A stretch of 64,000 nucleotides of DNA from Pipra filicauda. Taxonomy: Eukaryota > Chordata > Aves > Passeriformes > Pipridae. The stretch is taken from NCBI RefSeq assembly GCF_003945595.2, contig NW_024104350.1, positions 186,001-250,000 on the forward strand, written 5' to 3'. Within the stretch, counting starts at the first letter, position 1. Each line of letters starts with the position of its first letter. Shown here piece after piece: positions 1 through 14,296 of this stretch. Below the pieces are notes generated by a model that searched no databases, was not told the DNA's origin, and saw only the letters and a program-made list of their open reading frames with translations. The position numbers were made by a program, and so were the translations under genes.

Positions 1-1233
1 TCATTATTAGATATTAGGAAGAGTAATAAAAATAAATACAGTTTATACTAAAGAACATCTGAGGGTTCTTTTATGAGAGACAACATAGGGGTCTTTCCAA
101 AGCAGCGATATACTTTTTCATATTACTTCTTTTCATTAGCAGAGTTCAGAAATTAATTGAAAATTTCTGTTTCATTCAATCCAGCAGTGTCAAACATTTT
201 TGCCAAAGAAAGACACAACTACTCAGACAGTGTAAAGGAGCTTGTAAAAAGTTAGTAGACAGAGAAGTTCATACAATGATTTACGGCACTGATTGGATCC
301 AGAGCCACAATAAAAATGGATAGCCAATATATGCCCTTACCTTAAACTATCTCAAATACCACACAAAGGAAAGGGGACAAGGGAGCAAAAGAGCATACTG
401 TAGGAAAAAAAAAAATGAAAGCCATACATGCAACATCTCAATTTCGAGCAGTTGTGTAAAAACATCTGGAATTGCAAACCCTGAAGAATCCAGCAGTCCC
501 CTGGGCTAATGTTTCACCCAAGGACACCATATTTGGTTTCTATGAACCAGACAGAGAACAGGTACAAAAAGAAGCACAGAACATCAAATGTGGCACATGC
601 ACAGCTTTGAGAATTGTTGGATTCATCCCATTTTCTCTGTGATCAGTGAGAATTGTCCCAGTGACTTGGACTGTGAGAGCAGTACACTGCAAAATTCCTC
701 TGTTACATGGATAGGCATTGGAAGGGACTCTTACACCCTGGGCTTACATCCATAAGTGTGATCTTTCAGCCATGTCCCTACAGTTGCTGTAAATGTGTTC
801 TGTATCTAGTCAGCCTTCTATTTTTTTCCAGTGATGATTGTCTGTAATGGCAATTTTGACAGATATATCTTCAAGAAGGGAAATTCCAGTCAGGTCGTAG
901 CGGTGCCTTTGAAGTCAGGAATATACTGAATGATATCCATTAAAAATTTATGAGGTTTCCTTTACTGGTAGAAGACGAAGCCCTGTGGTATTTGATAGAC
1001 CTGAAGTGAGACACTCTGCAAATTTAAGTACCACTTACAAGAAAAGATGAGAACACAGCTCATACTGTGTTGGGAAAAGGATGTACTGCCTCATGCATAG
1101 TGAGAGACAATTTTTGTGCATGCTAATATCAGAAATCTTTTTGTTGAAATACCAGCAACACATTCTCAGAAAGAAGGACAGACAGGGAGCAAGGAGGTAG
1201 AAACAAAGCAGATGCCAAACAGTTGTCAACTAG
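1..1233. other. Non-coding sequence, nothing recognised
   Basis: This is AT-rich sequence with only short chance frames. I see no exon, RNA gene or clear repeat. It lies downstream of ERCC6L2. In human the next gene is HSD17B3, but I found no segment resembling its protein. Confidence 0.5.
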
Positions 1234-1455
1234 ATCATAGAATCAGACAATACGCTGAGTTGGAAGGGATCATCAGGATCATAGAGTCCAACTCTTGGCC
1301 CTGACAGGACACCCCAAGAGTCACACCATGTGCCTGAGAGCGTTGTCCAAAGGCTTCTTGACTCCAGACAGCTTCGGTGCTGTGACCACTTCCCTGGGAA
1401 GCCTGTTTCAGTGCTCAACCACCCTCTGGGTGCAGAACCTTTTCCTGTAAATGCC
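1234..1455 (-). mobile_element. CR1 LINE 3' fragment
   Basis: The plus strand begins TCATAGAATCAGACAAT and continues with the CR1 hallmark of the form GAGTTGGAAGGGATCATCAGG, then GTCCAACTCTTGG and a CTGGGAAGCCTGTTTCAGTG block. This is the reverse complement of the CR1 3' end, so the element is on the minus strand. It is about 220 bp, 5'-truncated and diverged. Confidence 0.85.
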
Positions 1456-4400
1456 CACTGACAGAACTGAGAGCCAAAGCTGGTAAGAACATGACAATCC
1501 CACAGAACACAACGATCTAGATTTTCTTTCTGATTCTGGAGGGAGAGAGGATGGGTAAACTTGTGGACAAATATTTCTCTGGTTTGGACATAAAAGATGA
1601 CATGATGTAGAAAACCCACTAGTAGTTTTCTAGTGATAGAGAAGCCTAGAAATATAAGTAATATTTTAGGAAACTTGAATTAGGGTAAGGACTATAAGGA
1701 TCACGGAAAGAAAAGCTATCAGGGATGCAGTATTTTGCATGTGTGGTGCACACACGTTGAACTAAAAATATACAATGAAATTGCAGAATAAATTCTTTAA
1801 AATGGAGAACACCAGGCTTCCCTTGCCCCTAAAGTCCTCCTTGGGCTGACTTTTGTGTGAGCCTCAGGATATGGTGAGGACTTACAGACTGGGCTGCTAT
1901 TTATCTTTGTGTCCCATGCCCAGTGCCCAGAATGTGTCTTCTGCACAATTCAGAGACAAGTTTGAAGACACAAGTGCTGAGTTTCTGGCACGTCTCTCTG
2001 TTTTCCTTCTCATTACAAAACTTGAGTGCCTCACAGACTGCATTTATAACAAGCCTGTGAAAGGGGGAGTACTATAAAAGAGAGAAATGGAAGCACAGCA
2101 AATCACTGTGCAAGAGGCCCACCTCTTCCAGGTGTCTAAATTAAGGTTCCTATTATTCTTTTTTTCTTTTTTCCCCTCAAATTTTTTGGCACAAGCGTTT
2201 TGGCACTTTACATTTCTCACAGGACACTTCCATTGCCTTTCATGGCTCTTGTGAGTGCTCTGCAGTTCTGAAAATGAGACCCCTTGCAAACAGGGAACAA
2301 TTACCTACTAAATTCTTGATGCTGTGATGCACACCAAAGGTGTTAAAAGGGAGAATTCAGTTGTCAGTGACAGCATTTCACCACCTGAGCTCTGCCTGAT
2401 TCATTAAATACCTTCCAGTTTCCTCAGCAATGAAGACTTAAAAAAACAAAACCCACACAACAAAGTCTTTCATTAATGACTCCGATCTCTTGTGCTACTG
2501 TTCTCAGTGTGCTGAACTGGCCCACTCAGATGGTTTCCAGAAACTGTCCCACACAAACTGAAAGTAGTAGTTTTCTCCTAATATTCCAATGAGTTTGTTC
2601 CCTTTCTTGGAAAAGTTCTAAAATCTCACTGAGGAAAAGGCGTCCAGTAATGAAACACGAACTCAATAGTAGAGTTTCCACTGGAAATGCTATTCAGCAA
2701 TTTCAAACCCAAGCAAGGCAGTGGGAGGGAGTCTGGAAAACACAAAGCCATCCTGGATCCCTGTATTCCTGTTTTCAGAAAAAAAAATTAAAAATTAACC
2801 AGTTTACTGGAAATCAGTTTTGTTGGTTTCAACATTGTAGGCCAATGGGTAAGAATGGATGATAGGATGCCTCTACACATAATTTATGTTCTTGATACAG
2901 CACAATAACATGGAAAAATTGGTTGGCTTTCAGATATGAAGATTTGCTAATTATAATGAACATCTGAAGGCTATTTAGACATATATTGCTGTGGCCTATC
3001 TTTATACAGAGCATCTATTGCTGTATAACACACAGTAAAAGCTGCTTAACATTCCTGTACTGTAAGTATGCTTAATGACCTAACACAAACCAAATGAAAT
3101 TCAATGGTTGTGAAAGAATCTAATGGTCCCTTATGGTTTTAAACGCTGGTGAATCTATAAAAAGATACTAAAAAGTTACAGGGGCATTATCTCTTTGTGC
3201 ATACAAATATCTGGTTACATCTTTCAAAGTCTTCTGATTCAGCATCTTCCCTTCAAGAACCTGAAGTTGCCTGAAGCCCAGAAGACCCACAGCCTATGGG
3301 AAAAAGCACCTGAAAACACAAATTGGCTACTCTAGCTTGTTTTCAATGTGAGATCACATCAGATCAGAATGTGACACAAAATTACCATCTCCAGGTCCTT
3401 GTCACTATTGCTGGTTCCTTCTTCCAGCACCCGTAGGGCAAGATTTAGAAACTGGTTATTTGCAATATGAGAAAATAATTTCCCACCCAGCAGCCCTCAG
3501 TAGCTGCTGAGCTCCTCTGCCAAGTACTGGGACATTCTGCTGACGTGGAGGGGGACTGAAATGCGAGAAGAGGAAAGAACTTCCTGCACGTGGTATGAAT
3601 TTACTCCACGTGGGAAAACCTACCATGGGCTTCTTGGACTTCCCAGAAGCTTTGATCCAACACTGACAATACCTGAAACTGAAGCTCCATTTTTACTTAG
3701 GCAGGAATTCTTTTTTTTCCCTGTTTCCTCCCAAGCCCTCAGGCTCTTTGGCCATATTCACTGGCACTGCATGCCTGTTCCAGCCTCCAAATTCAAGAGC
3801 ATAAGGAGTGATTCAAACCAAAGCTTGAGTGAGGGAAGGTGGTGAGATTCAGCACATAATACAGGCTCTGTAGCAAGCCTCCTGGATATTCTGTACTTCT
3901 GCAGATCAGATGAACACCCTTTTCCCACTCTCTGCCAAAGAATGCAGCACTCCTGCACTTCACAACACAGAGTTTTAGTGTCAGCTTTTTACAACTACAC
4001 GAGAACTTTACTGTTATAACACCCAAGAGAAAGAGATGGATTTCCTCTGTTTTAGTTGCTTATATCACATAGCTTTTCTGCACATTTGTCCCTCTACATC
4101 ATCTGTGGTAGTCTAGTGTGAAGCCAGAGGAAGCATGAAAGTTATATCAAGTTCTGGTTTACCTCTCATTTAACAACGTGTTGATTACTGTTGTGTCACA
4201 CAGCAGCTGCAGAACTGCAACCTTTTCAGCCAGTTCTGTGCTGTCACCTGCAACCAGATGAACCCAAAACAACCTGGTATTTTCTTCCTGAAAGGCTTGC
4301 ACTGACCCACCCACGTATTTTTGAATATGTTTCAATTTCCAGCAGTTGAACTTCAAAGTTTGTTCAAACATAAGCTTTTGCATTTAAAGAGGCTGTTTCC

Positions 4401-7400
4401 CATGACAAAAGGACACAATTTCCGGATGTGGTCTCTGTGCTGTCTCTGACCCCAGTTATTTGCTGCTCAGGTGACTTGCTGCTGTTGCAGTTCCCTGCCA
4501 TTTGTAGTTACCACTGCCACCAATCCAGTAATTTCTAGTGTACATTTTAGGACCCTGCCAGCCAATCTTGCTTTTTGATTGCCTCCTGTCACACATCCCA
4601 CACTAACCAAGGCTGCAAAACAACACTGAAACTCTGCAGCTCTACACAGGCCCATTAACATTCTTACCTGGATCAAGGCATTAAAATTTCCCACATTTTA
4701 TTTGCTCTCCATTTGCAGACACATTTTTTACTAACAGTGCACATGAACCACGTAGATTCACCATGATCTTTAACAGCTGTACTTAGGAAAAACATACCTT
4801 CACGAGATCAGTTTTATAGGGGCTAGCCTGTCTGGCTTCACAGAGCAAGCATCAGCATTCATTCAGATTTTTAAAAGTTCTCACCAAATGTTTACATGTC
4901 ACTCCAGTACACCACATTTTTTTGACCTGATAGCTTCCTGTATGTGCTGAAGAATACATGCAAATTTTGATAAATAACTCAGTTGGTTGCACTTTGATGA
5001 CACATCTGCAGAACAACAGCACAAAGAAGGAATGAGAGGAGATCTTTCCACAGAAGACAGGTGTAGAATCTACACATTGGTATAGGATCTTTTCTTTTTT
5101 CCACATAAGACTGGAATCCTAGCCTTCCTGAAGCAAAAATTAGTGTTGCTGTAGATTACAGACACAGATCTTGATTATTACAGCCTTTTACTTCCTTCAG
5201 TGTTTTTATTTTGCTTCCTTCAATGCTTTACTAGAATAAGGCTCAACAGAAGCAAATTCCATGACAGATGTGCATCCTACTACCAAGGCCTAACTTGACA
5301 TTCTGCTGCACCCAATAATATTTGCCACACGTGTTTAAATGGCACAAAGGACTTTGTGGGAGAAACTGGTCCACACCTATATCAACCTAAACATTAAAAC
5401 AGCATTTGACAACCGGGTGATCTCTAGACAAGGCTCCTCTCCACATTGACACTTCCTGATGGTCACCTCAAAGCAAAAAGGAGAAGTTCATATAAACATA
5501 TTCTACAATTATCATGTGATTGAACACAGAGGAATTAAAAATGACTTTGGGTAGGGGTCCATCAAGCCAACCTCACTGCCAACACACTGGAAATAGGAAT
5601 ATCCTGAAGAGACGAGACATTTCGGCTGGGAGAGACTGGCCATAGTGGATGGGGGCAAAGTGCCACGGCAGAGCTGAGGACCTGAAGGATGTTTGCCACT
5701 GGATAAAAGGTATAGATGACTTTGGAATAATAACACAGGCCTTCACATGCATGTACCAAGACGCCTGCCATGCTCTGAAGTTACAGAGAGGTACACTTGA
5801 AGCATTAAGAATATATATACTTAATACTAACACAGCCACAGTATTTCCTGAAAGTAGTTACTGCTTACAGACCATCATCTGCTCTCTGAAGAAAATTTTC
5901 ACCCTTTCTGTTCAAAGTCTTTCTCCGATTTGATACATGTATCCTGAAAAAATAAAGGTGGAGTCTGGGAATGAAGCTGAGAATACAGCAAATCCTTGCA
6001 GTGAGTAGAGAAGAAGAAAACAGGAAAACCCAAGGAAGATGTGCTGCCTATTGCAAATTTCAGAGCCATGATTTTAATTTCCTTTTTCAAGATGCAGTTA
6101 TTATTTTCAGTGAACATGATAGAATTCATGAGAAGAATGCTCAGCATTTAAGAGCTTTTAAATTGTGCATAAATGTTATACTCAAAATGCTGGTTTTTCT
6201 TTTCTGCATGTCTGTCTCTCACTCACCCCTTTGGCACATTTCCCTCAGAGTTTCTGAGTCTGTTGAGAGGTGTTTATTGTCGGGATCTTCTACCCTTCCT
6301 TATGCAAACAGAAGAAATATACTCAAGCAGAAGAAATATACCTTACATCTATTGCCTAGAGAGAAGGAAAATCATGGAAGCTAAAAAAAAAAAAAAAAAA
6401 GAAAAAGTGTTTCCAAAGAGCTACAAAGCTTCATTACTTAAAAGCTTTGCAAAAGAGAAAAGGAAGAAAGAACTACCTGGCAGGAAGATTGAAGAGCAGG
6501 TGGTATTGCTTAAAACCCCTTGGTTACTGCTTCAGCCTGAGTATAAATTATCCCTCTAGAGGCCAGCAGAGTATCAAAAAACAATTACCATGAACTAGAC
6601 CATAATACTACTGTAGACTGAAGTCTTGCCCAAATTATTAACATTTAAAACTTTTTCCAGCTGTTCAAAGGCTGCCTTTTGCATTGAGGCTGAACTGTCC
6701 TGCAATTACCAGTAGGAATGTAAAAAGCATGCCCTGGTATTACCTTCACCATGAATCTAGATTCTTGTGTGGGGTCAGGGATGTTAGAGAGTGCTCACCA
6801 AAACAACCCCACTGCCTTCATTCACACAGGGAAGAGCTGCTGATTTAAACAGTGTGTTTGGGGTTAGTGCACACTTAGGAGAAGCAGTGTTTGTTGTGGT
6901 CAGGGATGGGAATGGGACTCCAACGCACTCCAGCACTGATCTGCTGCTTCTGAACTTTGTGTCTTGGTTTTACCATCTGCAAAACAGACATTGTAATACT
7001 TCCACTGCACAGCTGACCTGGGAGAAACACCTCCTGCCCCACAGAAGGAAGAGATTGGAACATTAATTACTGCAGTCAATTACACGGAAAAGCTTCAATT
7101 TCAAGTGCAACGAGAACACAAAAGAGTGAGAGATTTGCCAAATGAAACAGGTATATGCATGCCTTAGCATTTTTTTCTCATGAGTGCATTGATTTAATGC
7201 TTTCACTTTGAGTGGGTCTTACTCTTCAGGCTTGTTCCTGCAGCCCTCACACAGTCACATTCCCACAGAAGTTTGCTTGAGGAAAAAACTGAGATTCACT
7301 TTTGTGTGTTTTCTCTTGGTGCCAGGAAATATTATCCTTTTAATTAGCAGGTCCATTTCTTTGATAACTGCTTAAGTGGCCTCACTGCAATTTCATCTCT

Positions 7401-9384
7401 TTACTTGTCATCCAGCACCTGGGAGGTAAGGAAAAAGGAAGCAAGCACTGAATTTTTCCACCACTTCTGCAGAGGGATATTTCTGAGACACTGTACTTTT
7501 GTGGGTGGGCGGATGGATGAATAGACAGACGGAAAAGGGAGTTTCCTTTATGGGATTCCAATAATTGGTATGTGGTTTACATTCCATTCATCTGAAGGAC
7601 TCTTATTTTAATCAGAAACAGGCCTGGGCTACTAAACTACCTCTAGTGTTCAAAACATGTCCATGCTTTCAGCCGGTGACTTTTCTCATATGCATCTTTT
7701 CTCTGACACCCACAGGCCCCAAGGAGAAATGTGGTCATTTACCACCAAGAACTCAGAGTCAAGTCCTATAACAGGAGTTGGTCCAGAGCCCTCTTCCAGG
7801 CAGGGGTTTTCTGATTGCTGGCTTACAAGCAGAAGCACTTTAAAGTGTGGTATTTGAAGTTGGCATTGATTTCTCTGAGCGGGTTTTGGTGAGGTTTTTT
7901 GTTCCTGGGCTCATCCAGCTCTGGGAAAGCCTTGTCTGGACAGTGTTGGGGAGGTCTGGCAGCACAGCCTGGCCTCAGTAACGAGATACTAATGCAGACA
8001 ACTGCTGAGAAAAGCCCCATATTCAGCAGCTGGACTTGCAGATGTGCTTTAAGCACAAAGGAATGAGAGGCTAACACCTTGTCCAGAACCAGTCAGACTA
8101 AATAAACAACAACACAGCTTTGGAGCTGGTGAAAATTCAGAGATCTTCAACATCAACTGCTGTCATCCAGGGGCAGGGAAAACATACAATGACTTCTAGT
8201 GTATTGGTATCCTGAACTCTCTGGACCCTTTGTGATAGATCCCTAGTAAACCTTAAAAATTTCTTCAAATCCCACCTTTCCCACCTTTTCAGCTAAGTTG
8301 CTTCACTGTCCAATTTTGTCTACCCTTACCTTTTAGTTATGGATGCCCAACAAATTTATCTTTTCTGTGTTTTCTGTGTGGCCTGACCTGCCCAGACAGT
8401 AACTGCACATGCTTTAGGGATTTCCATGCCACTCATCCTTGACTGCACTAAGTGCTCCCTGTCACAAGCCCCTCCAGTGCAGGTCTGTCCAGCAGAACAG
8501 CAGGAGATGTGCTGCAGGCGGATCACTTGTGGCAGGAGCAAACACCTCAATCACACACCATACAACCTAAGAAAGGTGGAACAGTTTCACTGACAAAGCT
8601 CTGTGTCAGTCTAGGTCCATCACACTTGCATGTGCACTTTCCCTGTGGGGAGAGGGTGACCAGGGACAGATTTGCTGTCAGAGGGAAGGCTAAGCCTGCC
8701 CCCTCCTTCCCACACAGAAGATCTGTGGCAGTGGCCTGTGGACATGGACAAGAACTGCACAGTCACCTGTTCTTTCCAGCTCCATGCACCCTGAAAAGAC
8801 AACATGCCACTTGGCTTGGCAATTCATCAGTCTTTGGCCTGCACTAGGCAAATAAGAATTGCTGATGTTGTGAAGGAAACAAAACAATCAAATGCCTCTT
8901 CTTTCTCCCTTGTGATTCAACAGCCTCTTGGAAACGTTCATTTCTCCACTATTTATTCCAAGTGTGAGACCCTTGGGACCTAACTTAACACTGGCACCGG
9001 GAGGTGAGAAGTATCTGAAGCTGCATTCTGGGTTGCAAAGACCTCAGTAAAACCCCCTGTCTGCAACAGGATGATTTCTTCTCTCATGCCAGAACAAAGC
9101 AGGAACCTCACACCTCGGGCAGACCCTTTAGCCTGCATTCTGCCAGACCTCTGAGAGGTGCAGGCCCACCCTGTGCCACCCAGGGCAAGGAGATCATTGT
9201 TCATACCTGTCACAGAATGCCTCCACCAAATTACATTACCCCACTTTGCCCTGCCTGGGCTTCCACAGATCCTGATCCCTCAAGATCCAACATCTCTCTC
9301 CGAGATTCACTTTGAAAGAGATTCTTTCATCCTGATTTAGTTCAGAGCTGTAAAGAAGTTAATCTTGTAAATATACCAGTCGTG
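1456..9384. other. Intergenic sequence with no recognised gene
   Basis: About 8 kb downstream of ERCC6L2. The six-frame translations contain only short unrelated frames with no family similarity I recognise. It holds an 18-base A-run at 6383-6400 and some moderately GC-rich patches around 7900-9200, but no convincing exon, CpG island or RNA gene. Confidence 0.5.
6383..6400 (+). repeat. A-run (18 bases)
   Basis: An uninterrupted run of about 18 A residues in intergenic DNA. There is no clear retroposed sequence immediately 5' of it, so it is recorded only as a homopolymer. Confidence 0.8.
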
Positions 9385-9940
9385 CACAGAATCACAGAAT
9401 GTGCTGAGTTGGAAGGGTCCCACAAGGACCATCCAGTCCAACCCTCAGCCCTGCACAGGCCCATCCCCAGAGTCACCCCCTGTGCCCCAGAGGATCATCC
9501 AAACCCTCCTGGAGCTCTGGCAGCCTTGGGGCTGTGCCCACTGCCCTGGGGAGCCTGGGCAGTGCCCAACCAGCCTCTGGGGGAAGAACCTTTGCCTGAG
9601 ATCCGACCTGAGCCTGCCCTGACACAGCTCCAGCCATTCCCTGGGTGCTGTCCCTGGTCCCCCAGAGCAGAGCTCAGTCCCTGCCCCTCCTCTGCCCCTG
9701 CCCAGGAATTGGAACTGCACTGAGGTCTCCCCTCAGTCTCCTCTGCTCCAGCTGAACACACCAAGTGCCCTCAGTGTCCTCACACAGCTTCAAATCAAGG
9801 CCCTTCCCCATCCTCATTCCCTCCTTTGGACGCTCTTAAGCTTAATATCTTCTTTATATTTTGGTGACCAACCTGACACAACATTCAAGGTGAGGCCACA
9901 CTAGTGCAGGGCAGTTGCAGAGCTGGCTACACTGCTAATT
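9385..9940 (-). mobile_element. CR1 LINE 3' fragment, GC-rich subfamily
   Basis: It starts with CACAGAATCACAGAATGTGC and GAGTTGGAAGGGTCC, and continues through CATCCAGTCCAACCC, CTGGGGAGCCTGGGCAGTGC, GAACCTTTGCCTGAGAT, CAGCCTCCTCTG-like text and CTTTGGACGCTCTTAAG to CTACACTGC. That order is the reverse complement of a CR1 3' region of about 550 bp. The GC-rich body resembles CR1 subfamilies of neoavian and passerine birds, from memory. Reading frames on either strand are decayed. Confidence 0.92.
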
Positions 9941-12900
9941 TAGAGTAAATCTATCAAGATCAGAGATATTCTGATCACTGAATACTGGACTGAAACCAGG
10001 ATTTGGAGTACTCAACCCTGTTCTAGCCAAACAATTTCCAGTTAAATGAACAGTAACGTTTTGTTTGGTTGGTTTGTTTTCTTTCTGCCATGAAATAAAC
10101 CATTATTTATTTTGAATGCTGAGATTTATCACAGAGCTAGAATTTGCTACAATAATGCTTTGCTGATGACATTCATGGTGTTCCAGGGTAGAGCCATTTA
10201 CTTATTCTGGACACCAAAACAGCTTGACACAAGGAGTCTTTGGATTAATCTTTTTGGGGTTTACTATAATAATTTTGCACCAGTTTTGATTAAAGGAAGG
10301 TGAAATGCTGAATAAACTGTGACCAGCACACCACAGGGGACTCCTGGTAGCACAGTCAGTTCATTTAATCATTCCCCAGTGCCATCCCTGGGCTGCTCAG
10401 ATCGCACCATCACACACCAGGAGCTATAACACAGCCTTTAATGTTCATTAAAGTATGACTGCTTAAACTTCTGCGTTTGACCCCCCTCTTCTCTTCCCTT
10501 GGCTGGCCACAACTGTTCAAGTGTTGCTGAAGGTTATTCTGCTGAAGTATTAAAAAATGCTTAGCTAAATAGGTTAGCTTATTTGCTTTTGCTGATAGTA
10601 GCAGTCCACCCACAGAGCCCTTTCAAATCTCTTCAGTGTTTTGGAAACTGGATAAGGGACTTATTCAGTGACGTGCAAGTTTGTCTGAGCCAGGAATGAA
10701 GCGTGCATTTCATGAAATGAGAAATAACCCCAGACCACACACAGAGTGTAATTTCTGAACTCCGGCTCGGGCGCTCTCTTTCCCTCGTCCTCGCACACAC
10801 ACACACCCCCCCGCTAAAACAACCAGATGATGACTGACATCCCTAAATCCTTTAAGCATTCTTTTACAGCTAGAGCAGAGGGAGGTTTTCAGAGCTTAGG
10901 TGGCTCATTATGAGCAACAAGCTGATGAAAAAATGGATTAGTACAGTATGTGCATACCATGCCAAAGAGAAATAGCAAAAAGCCTATGCCATCTAAACAC
11001 AGCTTTCAAGAGGAGAAACTGCTGATGCAAACATATTAAAGCTATTTTTACTGCACAGGAGATGAGGAAAAGTCCTCCCCACAATTTTCCTAAAGACTAA
11101 TGTTGGTTCTGTCACTCCCTGTTTAGTCAAGCTAAAATCACTGAGTGTTTCAAATATTATTTTCCATTATAATCTAAAGATTACTGGCAGGTATGCTTAT
11201 TGCATATTTAAAAAATCACATAGGAACTATACTGCATGGCTGGTGAGAACAAACTACACACAGAAGAGGCAAAGGGCAAACTTTTCCATAGTTGTTACTC
11301 CATTGCTTCAATAATGCTTCAATATACTCTCCCAGGCTTAATTCTGCACGGCCTTACACCAAGTGAGGGCACTGCAACAGTGAGACAGCAGCCAAACCCC
11401 TGCCCAGCTCTCCTTAAATATTTCCTTTATGCTAGACCAAAAAAAAGCAGCTTTACTGCATTCAACAGGCAAGGAGTTCTCCTGCATCACAACAGTAGCA
11501 CCACCGCTAAGCTGCCCCTGAAGAGGTTAAAAGGAACAAGCAAAGGTGCTCACAGGCTGACTCCTGGGAGCACCCCTTTCACTGCCTTGTACCTGGTCAG
11601 TGATACCATCACACAACTGTGCCACTGATACTATCTGCTCATGCCTACAAATGCACATCTACGCTCCTATTATATGCACTGCAGGTACTTCCACCAATAG
11701 TTAAGGTTGCTTAATACTTTCTGTTATAGGACCCTGCATTCAGTTGTTTATAAGTTTGTCAAACTCTCAGTGCTCAAGCTGAAATTCTCCACGCTGAGTG
11801 TCCGTGGCAGGCTGAGTTTTTCTGCTGAGTTTCAACTGAAGCAGAACAGCTGTTCTGCAAAGGGGGCTAAAGGGGAGAAATCTCCCTTTCCCCCACGTTT
11901 TTTCTCATTTCAGTGAGAATCTGTTTTGCTTGCATGTTTTGGGAGAAATACTAGGGGTGGGAAAAGGGGTTACTTTACTGTAAGGAGCCAGACTGTCAGG
12001 GTCATGCCCAGTACTAGCCTTCTGAAAACCTGCCAAATCTTGGCCACGTTAAGCTCTAAACACTGTGGTTTACCCATGTTCCATATAAATCTCCTAGAGA
12101 GAAGCACCATTATTTTCTGAACACTCTACAAAAAGAAAAGACTACCTTGAGCTCACACACCTCCTCCACCACCAGACTACGTGTGCGTCCTTCCCACAGA
12201 TGAACCCAGTGTCCTGGCAATTACAAAAGCATTTATAGAGCAGTTTGGGTCTTTGCATGCAATTTATGGTCCTGGCCCCCAGAAGCTGCTGAGAGTGAAG
12301 TTCTGCCCGTTATTCCATCAACATCCATGGATGGTGCCCATGCAGCACCCCTGAGGAAGCTGGTTATCTTGGAAACGAGCCCAAGAGCTTGGGTTCACAA
12401 GAAAGAAACACAAAAGCAGAGCGGGCTCCAAGAGACAGATGCAACATAGCCAGGGCATAATGATCCATTGTGTTAAGTACACAAACACTGTCTCCAGACT
12501 GCAGAAGAGAACCAAGATTTCACAAATGCCTGCACTCTTGTATTCAACCAGTTTCCGTGACATCTACTAACAACTACGTCCTTTCTTCCCCTGACTGGCT
12601 GGTCCACAAAAGAGACTGTGACCTACTGCTATTAGCCACTCCAACTGGTCAAGTAATTCAAATTTTGATTCTAAATGTTCATAATGATCCACGTGGGAAT
12701 CAATCACTTCTGAGTAAAGGAATTTGTTTTTCTTTATGGTTTTATCCGAAAGTTTTCAAAAAGCACCTTGTCAAAACTGTGCTAGAAATAGTAAAATTAT
12801 AAAAACACTCAGAGTTTAGAAAATGACAGCATTACAAATGCTCATGCATTCTGGCACAGTCTTCCACTGTATGCTTACCAAGACTAACTTTTCCCAAGGA

Positions 12901-13606
12901 CATCACCTCCTTTCCCTTTTGAAACATGGTGTCCTCTGTAGAGATCCCTTCATTTCTTTCCCTTTCTCATCTGCAGTTTTTCCCTGTGACTGTCTCAGCA
13001 CAAGGCCAAGAATGAGGAGGCCCAGGTTGCACCACAGATGAGCTGCAGGCTCTGCTACTGTGAAGCACAATTGCCCAGTGGGCTCCCCTTTCAACGCACT
13101 CAAACCGAGCTATTGGGCAGCTACAATCTTCTCCCATTAATTCCCAGTTCCCTGCCTGAACAAAAACAAAAGGTACAGGCAGACACACATCCCAGACTTC
13201 ATATCTGTTATGCTGCTGTTATCTGTTATCCTGCAAGGCTGAGAATGGGAGTTCTCTGCTACCAGGAAGAGCAGAATCACTGCAGCTTCCCGGAGGTTCT
13301 GAACACCGACTTCTCATCTCTGAAGGAAGGAAACAAAAAAAGATAAACCACTGACATGCTTAAAGTATAGTAACTCAATTACAGAGGGGTTTATTGCTTG
13401 CTCTGAGTCTTTAATATGAAGTCTTCTAAGATGACTCTTGGGATTTCCCCAGAGGAAAGTAAAATAAAAGTGTCTTGTTCTATTTTTTAAACTCCCTTAA
13501 AATTTCTAAAATTATTTTCTTACCATGAGTGCCTGAACCAAAGGGTAAATGAAAACATTAAAAAAATACCCACCATTTTAAGTAGCTTTCCTCATTATTG
13601 AAAAGG

Positions 13607-13625
13607 ATTATTATTATTATTATTA
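13607..13625. repeat. ATT trinucleotide microsatellite
   Basis: About six perfect ATT units in intergenic AT-rich sequence. Confidence 0.85.
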
Positions 13626-13864
13626 AAGTTTAAATTACTATTACTTTAACTTCTCCTTTACATAAGCAATAGCAAGTCCAACTTTCACCCTAAGTGTCTT
13701 CCTACTGCTTCTATTTCTTTCAACGAAGTGGAATTTATAAAAAGAATCCCTTAATATGTATCCAGAAGTGTTTCAAGAGAAACACCACAGTTTATTCCAA
13801 GCACATTTTCCTATTGAGTTTCTTCTCAAACTAAATAGAGGACTGCACAGCCTAAGAACAAAAT

Positions 13865-13884
13865 AAGAGACTGCACAGTCTCTT
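13865..13884. repeat. Short inverted repeat
   Basis: AAGAGACTG and its perfect reverse complement CAGTCTCTT are separated by two bases. A partial related sequence, GACTGCACAG, lies just upstream. It may be a chance hairpin or a small relic. Confidence 0.6.
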
Positions 13885-14225
13885 CTGTGCAGCTTACAAA
13901 GAATCAGAGAGATGAATGCCACTGAATGTAGGTATTTGTGATGGATGCAAATTACAATTTTTTAGTGGTTTCTCAGCTGCCTATGGTTTCAGAGTTTGAA
14001 ACAAAGGACCACCAGATGGTAAATTATCCAATTACAACAATTTGATAGAACCACAAAATTCTAAATGACAAAATTATTCTATGTTCCCAAGATTCAAACA
14101 ACAGTATATCAAGTATGAAGGTAATTGCCACAGGCCTAAAATACATTTTTTTCATGCAATCATAATTTCCCTTACTGTATGTTAGAAGTTGATTATGTTA
14201 TATAATCTAATCAATAATTCTAATT

Positions 14226-14296
14226 TATACATACGTATATATGTATAATATGTGCCAGACAGTATATATATAATACATATATAAAATATATATTAT
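14226..14296. repeat. AT-rich TA-repeat block
   Basis: Alternating TATATA stretches with internal near-palindromes such as ATACATACGTATATATGTAT. It behaves as a low-complexity AT block without a sign of coding. Confidence 0.7.

Noticed and set aside
9382..9723. Plus-strand open frame of 113 codons, proline-rich
   Set aside because: Lies entirely within a GC-rich CR1 fragment read antisense.
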